DNA from: a virus
Length of the DNA: 21,934 nucleotides
Strand: one strand, 5' to 3'
Virus record (IMG/VR): IMGVR_UViG_3300037189_023301
Coordinates: 1 to 21,934 of that record
The notes beneath the pieces are model-generated. The model was not told where the DNA came from and did no database searches. It worked only from the letters and a program-made list of their open reading frames with translations. Of this stretch, positions 9,912-16,771 are shown one piece after another. The translations under genes and the position numbers were made by a program. Position 1 is the stretch's first letter. Each line of letters opens with the position of its first letter.

Positions 9912-10241
9912 TTATCCTAAATTTCTTAATCCTGATAAATCTTGAGCAGTCATGTTAGCTCCAGCATCCGCTATAAAAGCAGCAAATGGATTATCAGATG
10001 TTGGGTCAACTTTTAGATGAGATTGAGCTTGAGGAGTTTCATATCCAAACATAGTACTCATTTTACTACGTAAAGCTGTTTTAGCATCTACACTTACAGG
10101 TACATCATTACTTGTAAAACTAAATGTTTTACTTTCATTTAATTCTTGTTTTTTCTGTTCTAATAAGAGAACACCAATTTCTTCGCGAACAGCTTCACGA
10201 ACTGCTTCTTTAATTAATTGTTTAAATATTTTAACATTCAT
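9912..10241 (-). CDS. Small conserved virion-block protein
   Basis: The 109-aa protein is read from ATG 10241 (MNVKIFKQLIKEAV). A longer frame from 10280 would overlap the neighbouring gene's stop and add an unlikely hydrophobic stretch. The N-terminal ~35 residues form a charged amphipathic helix (KEAVREAVREEIGVLLLEQK). The rest contains a Pro/Ala-rich segment and ends TAQDLSGLRNLG. I recall similar short proteins with an LIKEAVREA start beside baseplate genes in T4-like phages, but with no assigned function. An assembly or adaptor role is possible from its place between the coiled-coil protein and gp25-like. Confidence 0.75.
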   Translation of the reverse strand: MNVKIFKQLIKEAVREAVREEIGVLLLEQKKQELNESKTFSFTSNDVPVSVDAKTALRSKMSTMFGYETPQAQSHLKVDPTSDNPFAAFIADAGANMTAQDLSGLRNLG

Positions 10242-10254
10242 AATTATAAATATT
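10242..10254 (-). promoter_or_regulatory. ATATTTAT element close to a start codon
   Basis: The 13-base gap carries ATATTTAT (minus strand, 10246-10253) only four bases before the ATG at 10241. If it is a promoter, the transcript would be nearly leaderless. It may instead be just an AT-rich translation leader. Confidence 0.3.
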
Positions 10255-11514
10255 TTATCCTTGTAAGTTTTGTTGATCAATAATTAATTTTAATTGATCT
10301 ATTAAGTCATTAGGATCTAATGTAAATGAAAATTCACTTTTAAGTACTTCAACTCCATCACGATCAATAGCAACAGCATAACGACGTTTATTACCTTTAA
10401 CTACAAATTTAGGATTATTTTCTTCTTTTAATTTAAATTTAAATCCTTTATAAGGTGAAAATTCTCCTATACCAACAGGAGCAAAAGTATTGACTAAATC
10501 AGTAAATTCTTGATTATCTAAACTATTTAAAGTTTTACCATCTAATTTTAAATTAATTTCTTTTAAACGTTCTCTTATTTCAATTAATTTTAAAATTTCA
10601 TTTCCTAATAAGTTAGTTACTATAGTTAATACAGCATTTATAGCTGATATTAGTCTCAATATTTTTTGTAATATAGGTTGAAGTTGAACTTTTACAGGTA
10701 ATAAAGCAGGTATAGGTAAACTTAATATTCTTTCTATTACTGTTAATATTATTGTAATAGTAGTTACTATAGTAGTAATTGTTTTAAGAATTTTTTCTAT
10801 CGCTTGTAATTTTTTTATATTATCATTTATTAAAGTAATAGCATTATTTCTTAAATTTGTAGCTATTGTAACTGTTGATTGATCTTTAACTTGAGTATCA
10901 ATATATTCATTTATCTGATCAACTAAAATTTCTAGTTTTTTTCTTTGAGAAATAATAGAAATAAAACTATTTGTTAATTGAAGAGCAATAATTGGAGCTA
11001 ATGTTTTTGAAGCATTAGACAATACTTGCTTAGCTAAATCTTTTTTAGCTTTATTATCTATATTTATATTTTGTTTTTTTAAAGCTTTAATTTTATTATT
11101 TAATTCTTTTTGTTTATCTTTTAATTTTTGAAGAGGATTATCAATTATGTTATCTTTATCTTGTTGTAATTTTTGTTTTTCTATATTAATAGCAGCTAGT
11201 TCTGCATTGTATGTAGCTTGAGCAGCAGCAATAATATCATTATACTGTTGTTCAGTTATTTGTTTAGTATTATAATCCTGCTCAGCTTTTTTTATTGTAT
11301 TGTTTTTATTAACTCCTGCTTGTTCTTCTTTTACAGTTAATTCAAGCTGTTTATCTCCTATTTCTTTTATTTTATCTTGACCACCTATTATTATTTTCTC
11401 TTTAGCTTGATTTTTAAGTTGGTCTCCAAATGACTTAATATTGTTAGATTTTGATATATTATTAACAATATCAGGAGATATAATAGGTGATATATTAATA
11501 GAGTTACTAGCCAT
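10255..11514 (-). CDS. Coiled-coil, hydrophobic-core virion protein (419 aa)
   Basis: No family is recognised. Residues ~70-165 are charged and predicted coiled coil (Lys/Gln/Asn-rich, for example LQKLKDKQKELNNKIKALKK). Residues ~242-304 are strongly hydrophobic, with runs such as TITTIVTTITIILTVIERIL and a break at LPIPALLP, so two or more membrane-inserting or buried helices are likely. The C-terminal ~90 residues are soluble (FSPYKGFKFKLKEENNPKF). It overlaps the spike gene by one base (TAATG) and precedes the wedge genes, so a hub, tape-related or DNA-injection role is possible; this is inference. It is too short for the main tape measure protein of a long tail. Confidence 0.72.
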   Translation of the reverse strand: MASNSINISPIISPDIVNNISKSNNIKSFGDQLKNQAKEKIIIGGQDKIKEIGDKQLELTVKEEQAGVNKNNTIKKAEQDYNTKQITEQQYNDIIAAAQATYNAELAAINIEKQKLQQDKDNIIDNPLQKLKDKQKELNNKIKALKKQNINIDNKAKKDLAKQVLSNASKTLAPIIALQLTNSFISIISQRKKLEILVDQINEYIDTQVKDQSTVTIATNLRNNAITLINDNIKKLQAIEKILKTITTIVTTITIILTVIERILSLPIPALLPVKVQLQPILQKILRLISAINAVLTIVTNLLGNEILKLIEIRERLKEINLKLDGKTLNSLDNQEFTDLVNTFAPVGIGEFSPYKGFKFKLKEENNPKFVVKGNKRRYAVAIDRDGVEVLKSEFSFTLDPNDLIDQLKLIIDQQNLQG

Positions 11515-12695
11515 TATATTGTAAATACTTTTGTAGATGTTATTTTATTTAATAAATCACATAATCTATTCATATCATTAATTATTTCTTTTCCAGCAAC
11601 ATTTATTCCAACTATAGGAGAACCTTCAGAAGTACTTACAGCTTTTTGTAAATAAGATCCTAGTGTTGTTAATGTTTGTTGCAGTAAAATAAATACTTCA
11701 AGTGTATTATTACCTAATAATACTGGTTGGGGTATATTTTGTGAATCATATTTTCCTAGAAAAATATTATTTGTATTTAAATAAACTCTTTCATCAGCAT
11801 TTAAATTAATAGTATTTTTAGTATTTAACTCAATATTAGTTTTAGCAAATAGCATTACTTCATCTTTTTTAGAATTTAATACTATTCTATCTCCGTTTAA
11901 AATTACTTGAGAATTAGTATAATCAGGTATATTTAAAGGATTTGTTAAATTATTTAAAACTCCTGTTTTATCTGTTTGTAATGGTATTTTTTGAGTTGAT
12001 GTTAAATAAATAGATGAAGCATCTTTATTTATTTGTTCAACATAATATTGTTTAGTAGGATCATAAGCTAAACCATTAGTTAAAATAGTAATAGAATCAA
12101 TTTCATTACCAACTTGACTCCATTCATTTGATGGATTAACACCTCTAGTTGTTGTACTAAATCTTAAAGAACTACCTTGTCTTCCTTGAATTATATTATC
12201 TCCTTGATAAGATATTAAAAGTCTAGTATTTGGATTTTCAACAAAAGTAAATCCTAAACTAGCATCATCATTTGCTGGTTGGGAATTTTGTTGTTGATTA
12301 CTCCATAAATTAATTATTTCAGTATAATATTTTCTAGAAGTTGTACTTTGTACCTGAGAAGCAGGAGAAGGACAGTCTTCTAATGTTACTAATTCTCCTA
12401 AAAGAGGATAGTAACTGGTTTGAAAACTTAAAGGTTTAGCTAATTTACAATTATCAAGAAAAAAGTCATCTATAGAACCTGTAATATTTTTTGCAGTTTC
12501 ATAATCAAGATAAAATATAGTACCTACTCCGTTAAAACCACCTGCACGTTCAAATTGTTTTTTAGTAGGTGTATCTTTAGTAGTAACTACCCCATATACT
12601 CTTCCTACTTGTGTTTTATTATTTGATCTAAAATTATTTTTTCTACTAACAGCAGATACAATAGGACTTAAATTTTCTTTTATTTTAAAACTCAT
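11514..12695 (-). CDS. Baseplate central spike protein, gp5/gpV-like
   Basis: The 393-aa protein has an N-terminal part (residues ~28-110) consistent with an OB fold (QVGRVYGVVTT, then YYPLLGELVTLEDCPS). At about 170-180 it has IIQGRQGSSLRFS, close to the GR-x-G-x-S-I-RF motif of gp5/gpV/VgrG-type spikes. Residues ~262-320 repeat short hydrophobic/polar strands (VILNGDRIVLN, VMLFAKTNIELN, TINLNADERVYLN), as in the trimeric beta-helix that punctures the outer membrane. No lysozyme domain is present, unlike T4 gp5, so peptidoglycan cleavage must come from elsewhere. Its start overlaps the upstream stop (ATGA). Confidence 0.85.
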   Translation of the reverse strand: MSFKIKENLSPIVSAVSRKNNFRSNNKTQVGRVYGVVTTKDTPTKKQFERAGGFNGVGTIFYLDYETAKNITGSIDDFFLDNCKLAKPLSFQTSYYPLLGELVTLEDCPSPASQVQSTTSRKYYTEIINLWSNQQQNSQPANDDASLGFTFVENPNTRLLISYQGDNIIQGRQGSSLRFSTTTRGVNPSNEWSQVGNEIDSITILTNGLAYDPTKQYYVEQINKDASSIYLTSTQKIPLQTDKTGVLNNLTNPLNIPDYTNSQVILNGDRIVLNSKKDEVMLFAKTNIELNTKNTINLNADERVYLNTNNIFLGKYDSQNIPQPVLLGNNTLEVFILLQQTLTTLGSYLQKAVSTSEGSPIVGINVAGKEIINDMNRLCDLLNKITSTKVFTI

Positions 12696-13072
12696 CTTTC
12701 TAATTTATGAGGGTGAGTTTGTTCAAGTAATTTTTGACCTTGCTCTTGTATTTCTTTTTGTTCTTCTAATAACGCGCTAATTTCATCCATATCAATTAAC
12801 TCAGTTCCATTAGATGCATTAACACTAGCTGCTCTTTGAGCAATAGCCGCCATTTTAATTAATTGTTCATTGTTTTTAACATTAACATCAATTAAATCCT
12901 TAACAGTAGGCATAAGCATTACAGCAGAACCAGCATTAGAAGACGCCATAGGTTTTAAAGTATCGATAAACTCTCCAATTTGTTTATCAATATCTTTATT
13001 ATTCTTATGTATTTGCTTAAATAAATCAGATAGTGATGTATTTCCAAATAAAGTAACGTTATCGAACGACAT
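12692..13072 (-). CDS. Small virion-block protein of unknown function
   Basis: The 126-aa protein (MSFDNVTLFGNTSLSDLF) is mostly helical: a helix with KQIHKNNKDIDKQIGEF near the N-terminus, a central LMPTVKDLIDVNVKNNEQLI segment, and a Glu/Gln-rich C-terminal coiled coil (ISALLEEQKEIQEQGQKLLE). No membrane segment is seen. It is the first gene of the spike/hub group and overlaps the spike gene by four bases (ATGA), suggesting a product needed in step with the spike. It might be a baseplate or assembly factor. No named family is recognised. Confidence 0.72.
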   Translation of the reverse strand: MSFDNVTLFGNTSLSDLFKQIHKNNKDIDKQIGEFIDTLKPMASSNAGSAVMLMPTVKDLIDVNVKNNEQLIKMAAIAQRAASVNASNGTELIDMDEISALLEEQKEIQEQGQKLLEQTHPHKLER

Positions 13073-13101
13073 AAATTGTATTTACCAATAAATATAAATT
13101 C
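13073..13101 (-). promoter_or_regulatory. Candidate late promoter, ATATTTAT
   Basis: The minus strand has ATATTTAT (13088-13095), 15 bases before ATG 13072, at the head of the spike/wedge gene group and directly after the sigma factor gene. No GKC box is seen 16 bases upstream. Confidence 0.45.
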
Positions 13102-13872
13102 TTAAATTTCTATATATCCAGTGTTATAGTACTTATTATATAATTGAATATACACTATTTTAAGTTTTTTTATAATTTTAGTAATTTGAGGAGTAGAAAC
13201 ATCTGTTATTTCACGAATATAGATATAAAGTGCTTTCTTATTAAATATTTCTAAAGATTCACGTTTTCTGAATAATTCAATAATAGCGTCTGCTGTTTGA
13301 GCATCTTGTTTTTTAGGGAATAATTTAAATAAATGAGTATCTATATACTTAATATATTGATCTATAAAAACAATTTCATCAAATGCTCTTTCTATATTAG
13401 CATCATGCTCATATAACATCATTTGATCATCATCACTTTCGTCTACATCTGCTTTTTCTTGTAGTTTTTTATAATTGTTCTCATTATATACAATAAGATA
13501 GCGCTTAGCTATTGTTCCAAAATAACTAAACGCTTTACCCTTAGCTGGATTATATAAGTGTAATTTTTCTAATAGAAACGTAATTACTTCATGTTTTAAC
13601 TCCTCAATTGTATCAGTATCAGTATAATAAAACTTAAACGTATGAATAATATTTTCAGCTAACTTATAAAAACCGTATTTAATACGTTCATTATAAATTT
13701 TATTACGCGAAGCTGTATCTTCAGTAATTAAATACTCAACAATAGCATCTTCGGTATCCTGGGTAAAATAGATACGAGGTTCTTTTGGTTTACGTTTACG
13801 TGGTTTTCCTTTCTTTGTTAGTTGTAATTCTTCTTCTAAGAATAAATCAGTTTCTTCGTTTGTATAATACAT
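13102..13872 (-). CDS. RNA polymerase sigma factor, T4 gp55-like
   Basis: The 256-aa protein has a sigma region 2-like core (about residues 56-135): a helix RIKYGFYKLAENIIHTFKF, then HEVITFLLEKLHLYNPAKGK and AFSYFGTIAKRYLIVYNENN. The latter is the signature I associate with gp55-type late sigma factors of T4-like phages. A basic N-terminal patch (KKGKPRKRKPKEPR, 20-33) precedes it. The C-terminal part (YIREITDVSTPQITKIIKKL) may form a helix-turn-helix. Such factors redirect host RNA polymerase to late promoters. It lies just upstream of the virion genes, whose longer gaps carry a single ATATTTAT element, so it is the best candidate to read them. Confidence 0.82.
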   Translation of the reverse strand: MYYTNEETDLFLEEELQLTKKGKPRKRKPKEPRIYFTQDTEDAIVEYLITEDTASRNKIYNERIKYGFYKLAENIIHTFKFYYTDTDTIEELKHEVITFLLEKLHLYNPAKGKAFSYFGTIAKRYLIVYNENNYKKLQEKADVDESDDDQMMLYEHDANIERAFDEIVFIDQYIKYIDTHLFKLFPKKQDAQTADAIIELFRKRESLEIFNKKALYIYIREITDVSTPQITKIIKKLKIVYIQLYNKYYNTGYIEI

Positions 13873-13886
13873 CTTTTACATTCAAA

Positions 13887-14174
13887 TTATTTTTGGTTTG
13901 TCTTGAACTGATTAATAAGACTTTGAATTTCTTTTAAACCTCTAAAGAAAGTTCCTACTTCATCATCAGCTTCAAAAGCACCCATTCTATCTAATTCTTT
14001 CAATTGTTGATCTGAGTTTTCAATTACTATTGAAATAGCATCAATATATTGTTGTTGTTCGACGAGTGCTTTTTCTAAAGTATTGTTTCGTCTTACTAAT
14101 AAGAATATAAGTACGCCTACAACTTCAATAACATGAATCCCAATTACCCAAAGTAATACTTGCCACCAAATCAT
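13887..14174 (-). CDS. Small membrane protein with coiled coil
   Basis: The 95-aa protein has one N-terminal membrane segment (residues ~2-27, WWQVLLWVIGIHVIEVVGVL) followed by a stop-transfer pair of arginines and a charged coiled coil (~30-62). A conserved-looking GAFEADDEVGTFFRGLKEIQ follows. The topology is N-out/C-in or an inner-membrane anchor with a cytoplasmic tail. It overlaps the preceding gene by four bases (ATGA) and precedes the sigma factor gene by 14 bases. I recall proteins like this in T4-like phages without known function. A spanin or holin role is possible but no motif supports it. Confidence 0.75.
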   Translation of the reverse strand: MIWWQVLLWVIGIHVIEVVGVLIFLLVRRNNTLEKALVEQQQYIDAISIVIENSDQQLKELDRMGAFEADDEVGTFFRGLKEIQSLINQFKTNQK

Positions 14175-14371
14175 AATCCAGCAAATTGTTTAGCGAAATC
14201 ATCGTCCTCGAGTGACACCATTTCACGAGTTTTTTCAATTTGTTCTTTTAACATTTCAACAGATTCTAAAATTTGATCTTGATCGTAACCTCTGTTTACT
14301 TGAAATTGTATACGTCCCGCGATTGAGTCTATATGCTCCAATTGCGTTACTACGTTCGCTTTGTATCTCAT
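14171..14371 (-). CDS. Small helical protein paired with a membrane protein
   Basis: The 66-aa protein is read from ATG 14371 (MRYKANVVTQLEHIDSIAGR). A longer frame to 14401 would begin at TTG inside the ATATTTAT region and is unlikely. It is highly helical and charged (DQILESVEMLKEQIEKTREM) and ends DDDFAKQFAGL. It is translationally coupled to the membrane protein that follows (ATGA overlap), so the two may work together. Function is unknown. Confidence 0.7.
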   Translation of the reverse strand: MRYKANVVTQLEHIDSIAGRIQFQVNRGYDQDQILESVEMLKEQIEKTREMVSLEDDDFAKQFAGL

Positions 14372-14401
14372 AAGTATATATTTATCTATAAATATCAACA
14401 A
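14372..14401 (-). promoter_or_regulatory. Candidate late promoter, ATATTTAT
   Basis: ATATTTAT occurs on the minus strand at 14388-14395, 16 bases before ATG 14371, with an AT-rich leader. It would drive the two small genes and the sigma factor gene. No GKC box is upstream. Confidence 0.42.
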
Positions 14402-14408
14402 TCTACGT

Positions 14409-14438
14409 TTTTCTAATTGTAGTATTGTAGTTAGAAAA
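14409..14438. repeat. Perfect inverted repeat
   Basis: An 8-bp perfect inverted repeat (TTTTCTAA ... TTAGAAAA) has a 14-base loop holding a near direct repeat (TTGTAGTA/TTGTAGTT). It lies between the gldL-like terminator and the next late-type promoter. It may be an operator or a weak hairpin; nothing decides between them. Confidence 0.4.
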
Positions 14439-14486
14439 TACGGAATTTTTCTTGCCGAGCCAAGCTTATTTTGTGAAAAAGTAAAA

Positions 14487-14516
14487 GAAAAAAAGCTAAC
14501 TTTGCAGTTAGCTCTT
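14487..14516 (-). terminator. Rho-independent terminator after gldL-like gene
   Basis: The minus strand reads AGCTAACT-GCAA-AGTTAGCT followed by seven T. This is an 8-bp perfect stem (14494-14501 with 14506-14513), a 4-base loop and a U tract. It sits ~20 bases after the stop of the gldL-like gene and separates it from the downstream late genes. A weaker T stretch on the other side may allow activity in both directions. Confidence 0.85.
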
Positions 14517-14536
14517 TTAATTTAAAAATATCAAAA

Positions 14537-14875
14537 TTATTTTTTGCGCATTACACCTAAAATTCCAGTATAAACAGAATTCAATTCATCAATGTTTTTG
14601 TTTAGCGCATTCATTTTTTCCTTATTCAAATTTACACTTTCTTCTACGCTACTGTCTACATTTACTGTTTTTGTAACTTCAACATTATCTACTGCTGTTG
14701 ATGGTTTCATATAAAGAATACCATACAAAGCAAAAATAACTGCTTCAGTTAACAATCCAACAGTCAAAAAAATATCAGCTAACGGTTGGTGAGTAATTTT
14801 CTGCCACGCACCAATAATAACAATAGCGGCTCCGAATGACGTAACTACATTAAGCAAATTTTCAAACTTTTTCAT
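14537..14875 (-). CDS. Miniature GldL-like membrane protein
   Basis: The 112-aa protein resembles the N-terminal membrane domain of GldL, the inner-membrane stator-like subunit of the gliding/type IX secretion motor (with GldM, driven by the proton gradient). Helix 1 (residues ~10-28) ends GAAIVIIGAWQKITH and helix 2 (~35-55) is DIFLTVGLLTEAVIFALYGI. Lys26, His29 and Glu44 fall where the Lys, His and membrane Glu of GldL proton coupling are expected (family knowledge from memory). The tail (59-112) is charged and ends LNSVYTGILGVM, recalling the LN-x-VY-x-x-x-L-x-x-M end of GldL; the long central cytoplasmic part (GldL is about 200+ aa) is missing. It has its own early-type promoter and terminator inside the late block. 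A plain two-helix protein of another family remains possible. Confidence 0.75.
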   Translation of the reverse strand: MKKFENLLNVVTSFGAAIVIIGAWQKITHQPLADIFLTVGLLTEAVIFALYGILYMKPSTAVDNVEVTKTVNVDSSVEESVNLNKEKMNALNKNIDELNSVYTGILGVMRKK

Positions 14876-14891
14876 AGCTTTTTTTTTATTT

Positions 14892-14915
14892 TAAATATAC
14901 AAAGTTTACTTTGCC
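14892..14915 (-). promoter_or_regulatory. Early-type promoter module, gldL-like gene
   Basis: GGCAAA is followed, 16 bases from its first base, by TATATTTA, then an A-rich 16-base leader and ATG 14875. It is the only minus-strand copy of the module to the left of the nuclease gene, and marks this gene as regulated like the right-hand small genes. Confidence 0.78.
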
Positions 14916-14921
14916 CTTTCT

Positions 14922-15920
14922 TTAGGATGAAAGTTTACTCCATATTTTACTAAGCCATCCTACTTTTTCTTTTTCGTTTTCTATATTATCTAAATTTACC
15001 TTAGATAGCTCTTTTACTTTGTTTGGATTATTTTTTAATTCTAAATAAAGTACTCCTAAACGTTTTTGAATTTTTTTCCTATTTTTATCATTTAAACTTT
15101 CATAAAAATCTTTAAAGTCTTTATCGTTTAAAACATCCTTGAAAAAATCAGGAAATGATTTAACAACTAGTTCTTTATTGTTTTCAATATCCTTTAAAAT
15201 TTCAGGAAATACTCTTTCAAAGAAATGGGTATTTAATTCTAAAGGTTCATTTACATATTTTTTCCATGCATCTTTTGAAGATGATATTTTATCAAGTCTT
15301 TTCTCAATACTTCCTACATCTGATTTATATTGACGTGTAACATCAAAATAATGAATTATTTCATGAAATAAAGACTTCCTATCATATTCAGCGCTTATTT
15401 TAAACTTAGTTTTAAATATGTTTGTTGTTTTATCCTCAGAAGTTATTTTGGTTTTAAATACGGTTATTTTATTTTGTCTAGGGGCATACTGTGCTCTATC
15501 GTTGGGATTACTTGATGGGAGTTCAGTTAATTCAATTTCTAAATCTTTATATTTTAAAATTATTTTATCGTATGGTTTATTATAGAATTTTATTTCTTTA
15601 GTATCGCTAGTGTAGTTGTTGATTTTATCATCAATCCATTTCATAATAACATTTGCTTCGGCTGCTTTTTTAACATCATCAGCTATAGCTTCTTTAACTA
15701 TCTCTAATAAGGATATATTTTCTTTTAATACATTGATTTTTGGTGCTTGACTTAAAACTTTTTTTACTAATTCTAACTGTTCAGGGTCTTCTATAGTTAC
15801 TTCAAATGCGTTATCAATTAGTATATCTTTAATCTGGGTAGTATCGATGGGGGATTTAAGTTTTTCCATACGATTAAGGAAAGCAGCTTTATCCTCAGAT
15901 TTTATTTTATATGTCTTCAT
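14922..15920 (-). CDS. HExxH metalloprotease-like protein
   Basis: The 332-aa protein is read from ATG 15920 (MKTYKIKSEDKAAFLNRMEK). The longer frame to 15977 would cross the divergent promoters. Residues 186-190 are HEIIH within SLFHEIIHYFDVTR, a zinc-protease motif with the two His ligands and catalytic Glu. EPLELNTHFFE (225-235) follows at a distance that could supply the third ligand. The N-terminal ~90 residues are helical and charged; the C-terminal ~100 are Lys/Asn-rich. The HExxHxxD layout fits small phage or toxin-type metallopeptidases rather than a known named family. Targets (virion processing or host protein) are unknown. It is divergent from the nuclease gene and immediately upstream of the gldL-like unit. 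Confidence 0.72.
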   Translation of the reverse strand: MKTYKIKSEDKAAFLNRMEKLKSPIDTTQIKDILIDNAFEVTIEDPEQLELVKKVLSQAPKINVLKENISLLEIVKEAIADDVKKAAEANVIMKWIDDKINNYTSDTKEIKFYNKPYDKIILKYKDLEIELTELPSSNPNDRAQYAPRQNKITVFKTKITSEDKTTNIFKTKFKISAEYDRKSLFHEIIHYFDVTRQYKSDVGSIEKRLDKISSSKDAWKKYVNEPLELNTHFFERVFPEILKDIENNKELVVKSFPDFFKDVLNDKDFKDFYESLNDKNRKKIQKRLGVLYLELKNNPNKVKELSKVNLDNIENEKEKVGWLSKIWSKLSS

Positions 15921-15940
15921 AATAATAAATATTGAAAGAA
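15921..15940 (-). promoter_or_regulatory. ATATTTAT element before the metalloprotease gene
   Basis: The minus strand has ATATTTAT at 15925-15932, four bases before ATG 15920. As with the copy before the 109-aa gene, a promoter here would give a near-leaderless mRNA. Confidence 0.3.
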
Positions 15941-15964
15941 GGCAAAATGTTTTTAGTATATTTA
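15941..15964 (+). promoter_or_regulatory. Early-type promoter module, nuclease gene (plus strand)
   Basis: GGCAAA is followed at 16 bases by TATATTTA. It is the only plus-strand copy found and stands before the only confident plus-strand gene. The element ends six bases before ATG 15971, so the mRNA may be leaderless. That its orientation tracks the gene is good evidence that the module is directional. Confidence 0.75.
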
Positions 15965-15970
15965 AATTAT

Positions 15971-16495
15971 ATGGCAATCCAATACGTTAAACCCGAGTAT
16001 ATGAAGTATTATGTACAATTAGATACTAATACTGAATTTAGATATGCAACACATCATACTAGAATTCCATCGTCTGATTTTCCAAGCGGATCGGGATGGG
16101 AACAAGTAGTTTATTTAAAAGAAGCAGTACTCGACTCTTCAGGCGGTGTAAGAGCAGTAGAATATGTCTATATATTAGTTAATGAATCGATGCCGGGTAT
16201 GGTTAAAATAGGTATGACAACAAAAAGTCCACATAAACGAGTAAAAGAAATAAATAAAGCAACGGGCCTCCCAACACCGTGGTTTGTAGTGTGGTATCTT
16301 AAATGTTATGCTTCACGTGTTTTGGAAGCTAGAGTACATGATCATTTAAGCCAATATCGTGTAACTAAAAATAGAGAAATGTTTAGAATTGATTCTAGTA
16401 CGGCTCAACGAGTGATAGAAGAACTGGGTGCTGTATTTTCTAATGTATTAGTGGTGGAGGAAATGGAAAAGAATGAAAATAAAAATTCTAAGTAA
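15971..16495 (+). CDS. T5orf172/MUG113-type GIY-YIG nuclease
   Basis: The 174-aa protein is read from ATG 15971; ATG 15947 lies inside the promoter module and ATG 16001 is a further in-frame choice. The C-terminal ~100 residues match the T5orf172/MUG113 branch of GIY-YIG nucleases: YVYILVNESMPGMVKIGMTT (the GIY...YIG equivalent), then PHKRVKEIN with its Arg, GLPTPWFVVWYLKC, a helix with ARVHDHLSQYRV, and NREMFRID with the metal-binding Glu. The first ~60 residues have no recognised domain. Such genes in phages may be homing-type or recombination nucleases; role here is unknown. It is transcribed opposite to every other confident gene. Confidence 0.82.
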   Translation: MAIQYVKPEYMKYYVQLDTNTEFRYATHHTRIPSSDFPSGSGWEQVVYLKEAVLDSSGGVRAVEYVYILVNESMPGMVKIGMTTKSPHKRVKEINKATGLPTPWFVVWYLKCYASRVLEARVHDHLSQYRVTKNREMFRIDSSTAQRVIEELGAVFSNVLVVEEMEKNENKNSK

Positions 16496-16771
16496 ATGGG
16501 GGATTTATACAAAAAAATCGTATTAAAAGAGATTTTGAGATTTTACAAAAGAATTACAAAAGGGGTTAAAATGGAAATTGCAAATAAAGTATATGTGTAT
16601 ATACTGTCGATGGTGAGAAGTATTTGTGAGTTGAGAATACATCCCCTTTTTTTTATGCCGCCCCCGCCTCGTCGATGGACCTCAATTGGCATGGGAGCAG
16701 ATCGATGGCAAAACGATAGCGGGCCGATATCAATCGATACCGACCCGCCATCACCAAACTTTTTTTACAAC
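16496..16771. other. Convergent region without a confident gene
   Basis: This stretch lies between the plus-strand nuclease gene and the converging minus-strand array. A plus frame opens at ATG 16496, directly after the nuclease stop (TAAATG), and runs on to 16864, but its second half is Pro-rich, lies antisense to the 66-aa gene and crosses a hairpin. At most a short real peptide starts here. From about 16640 to 16760 the sequence is clearly more GC-rich than its surroundings. Confidence 0.5.
16719..16748 (-). terminator. Hairpin after the last small gene of the array
   Basis: A 13-bp stem (16719-16731 with 16736-16748) has a GATT loop on the minus strand. Two positions pair only as G-U in the minus-strand RNA and would be mismatches (C-A) in plus-strand RNA, so the structure belongs to leftward transcripts. 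The tail TATCGTTTTG is only moderately U-rich, so termination is likely but not certain. Confidence 0.6.

Noticed and set aside
12870-13091. Plus-strand frame of 73 codons
   Set aside because: It is antisense to the 126-aa virion-block gene and has no module promoter.
14537-14875. Holin as an explanation for the two-helix protein
   Set aside because: The polar Lys, His and Glu in the membrane helices and the GldL-like tail fit a motor subunit better, and an early-type promoter is unexpected for a lysis gene. It is not fully excluded.
15139-15333. Plus-strand frame of 64 codons
   Set aside because: It is antisense to the metalloprotease-like gene, with unlikely composition and no leader or promoter.
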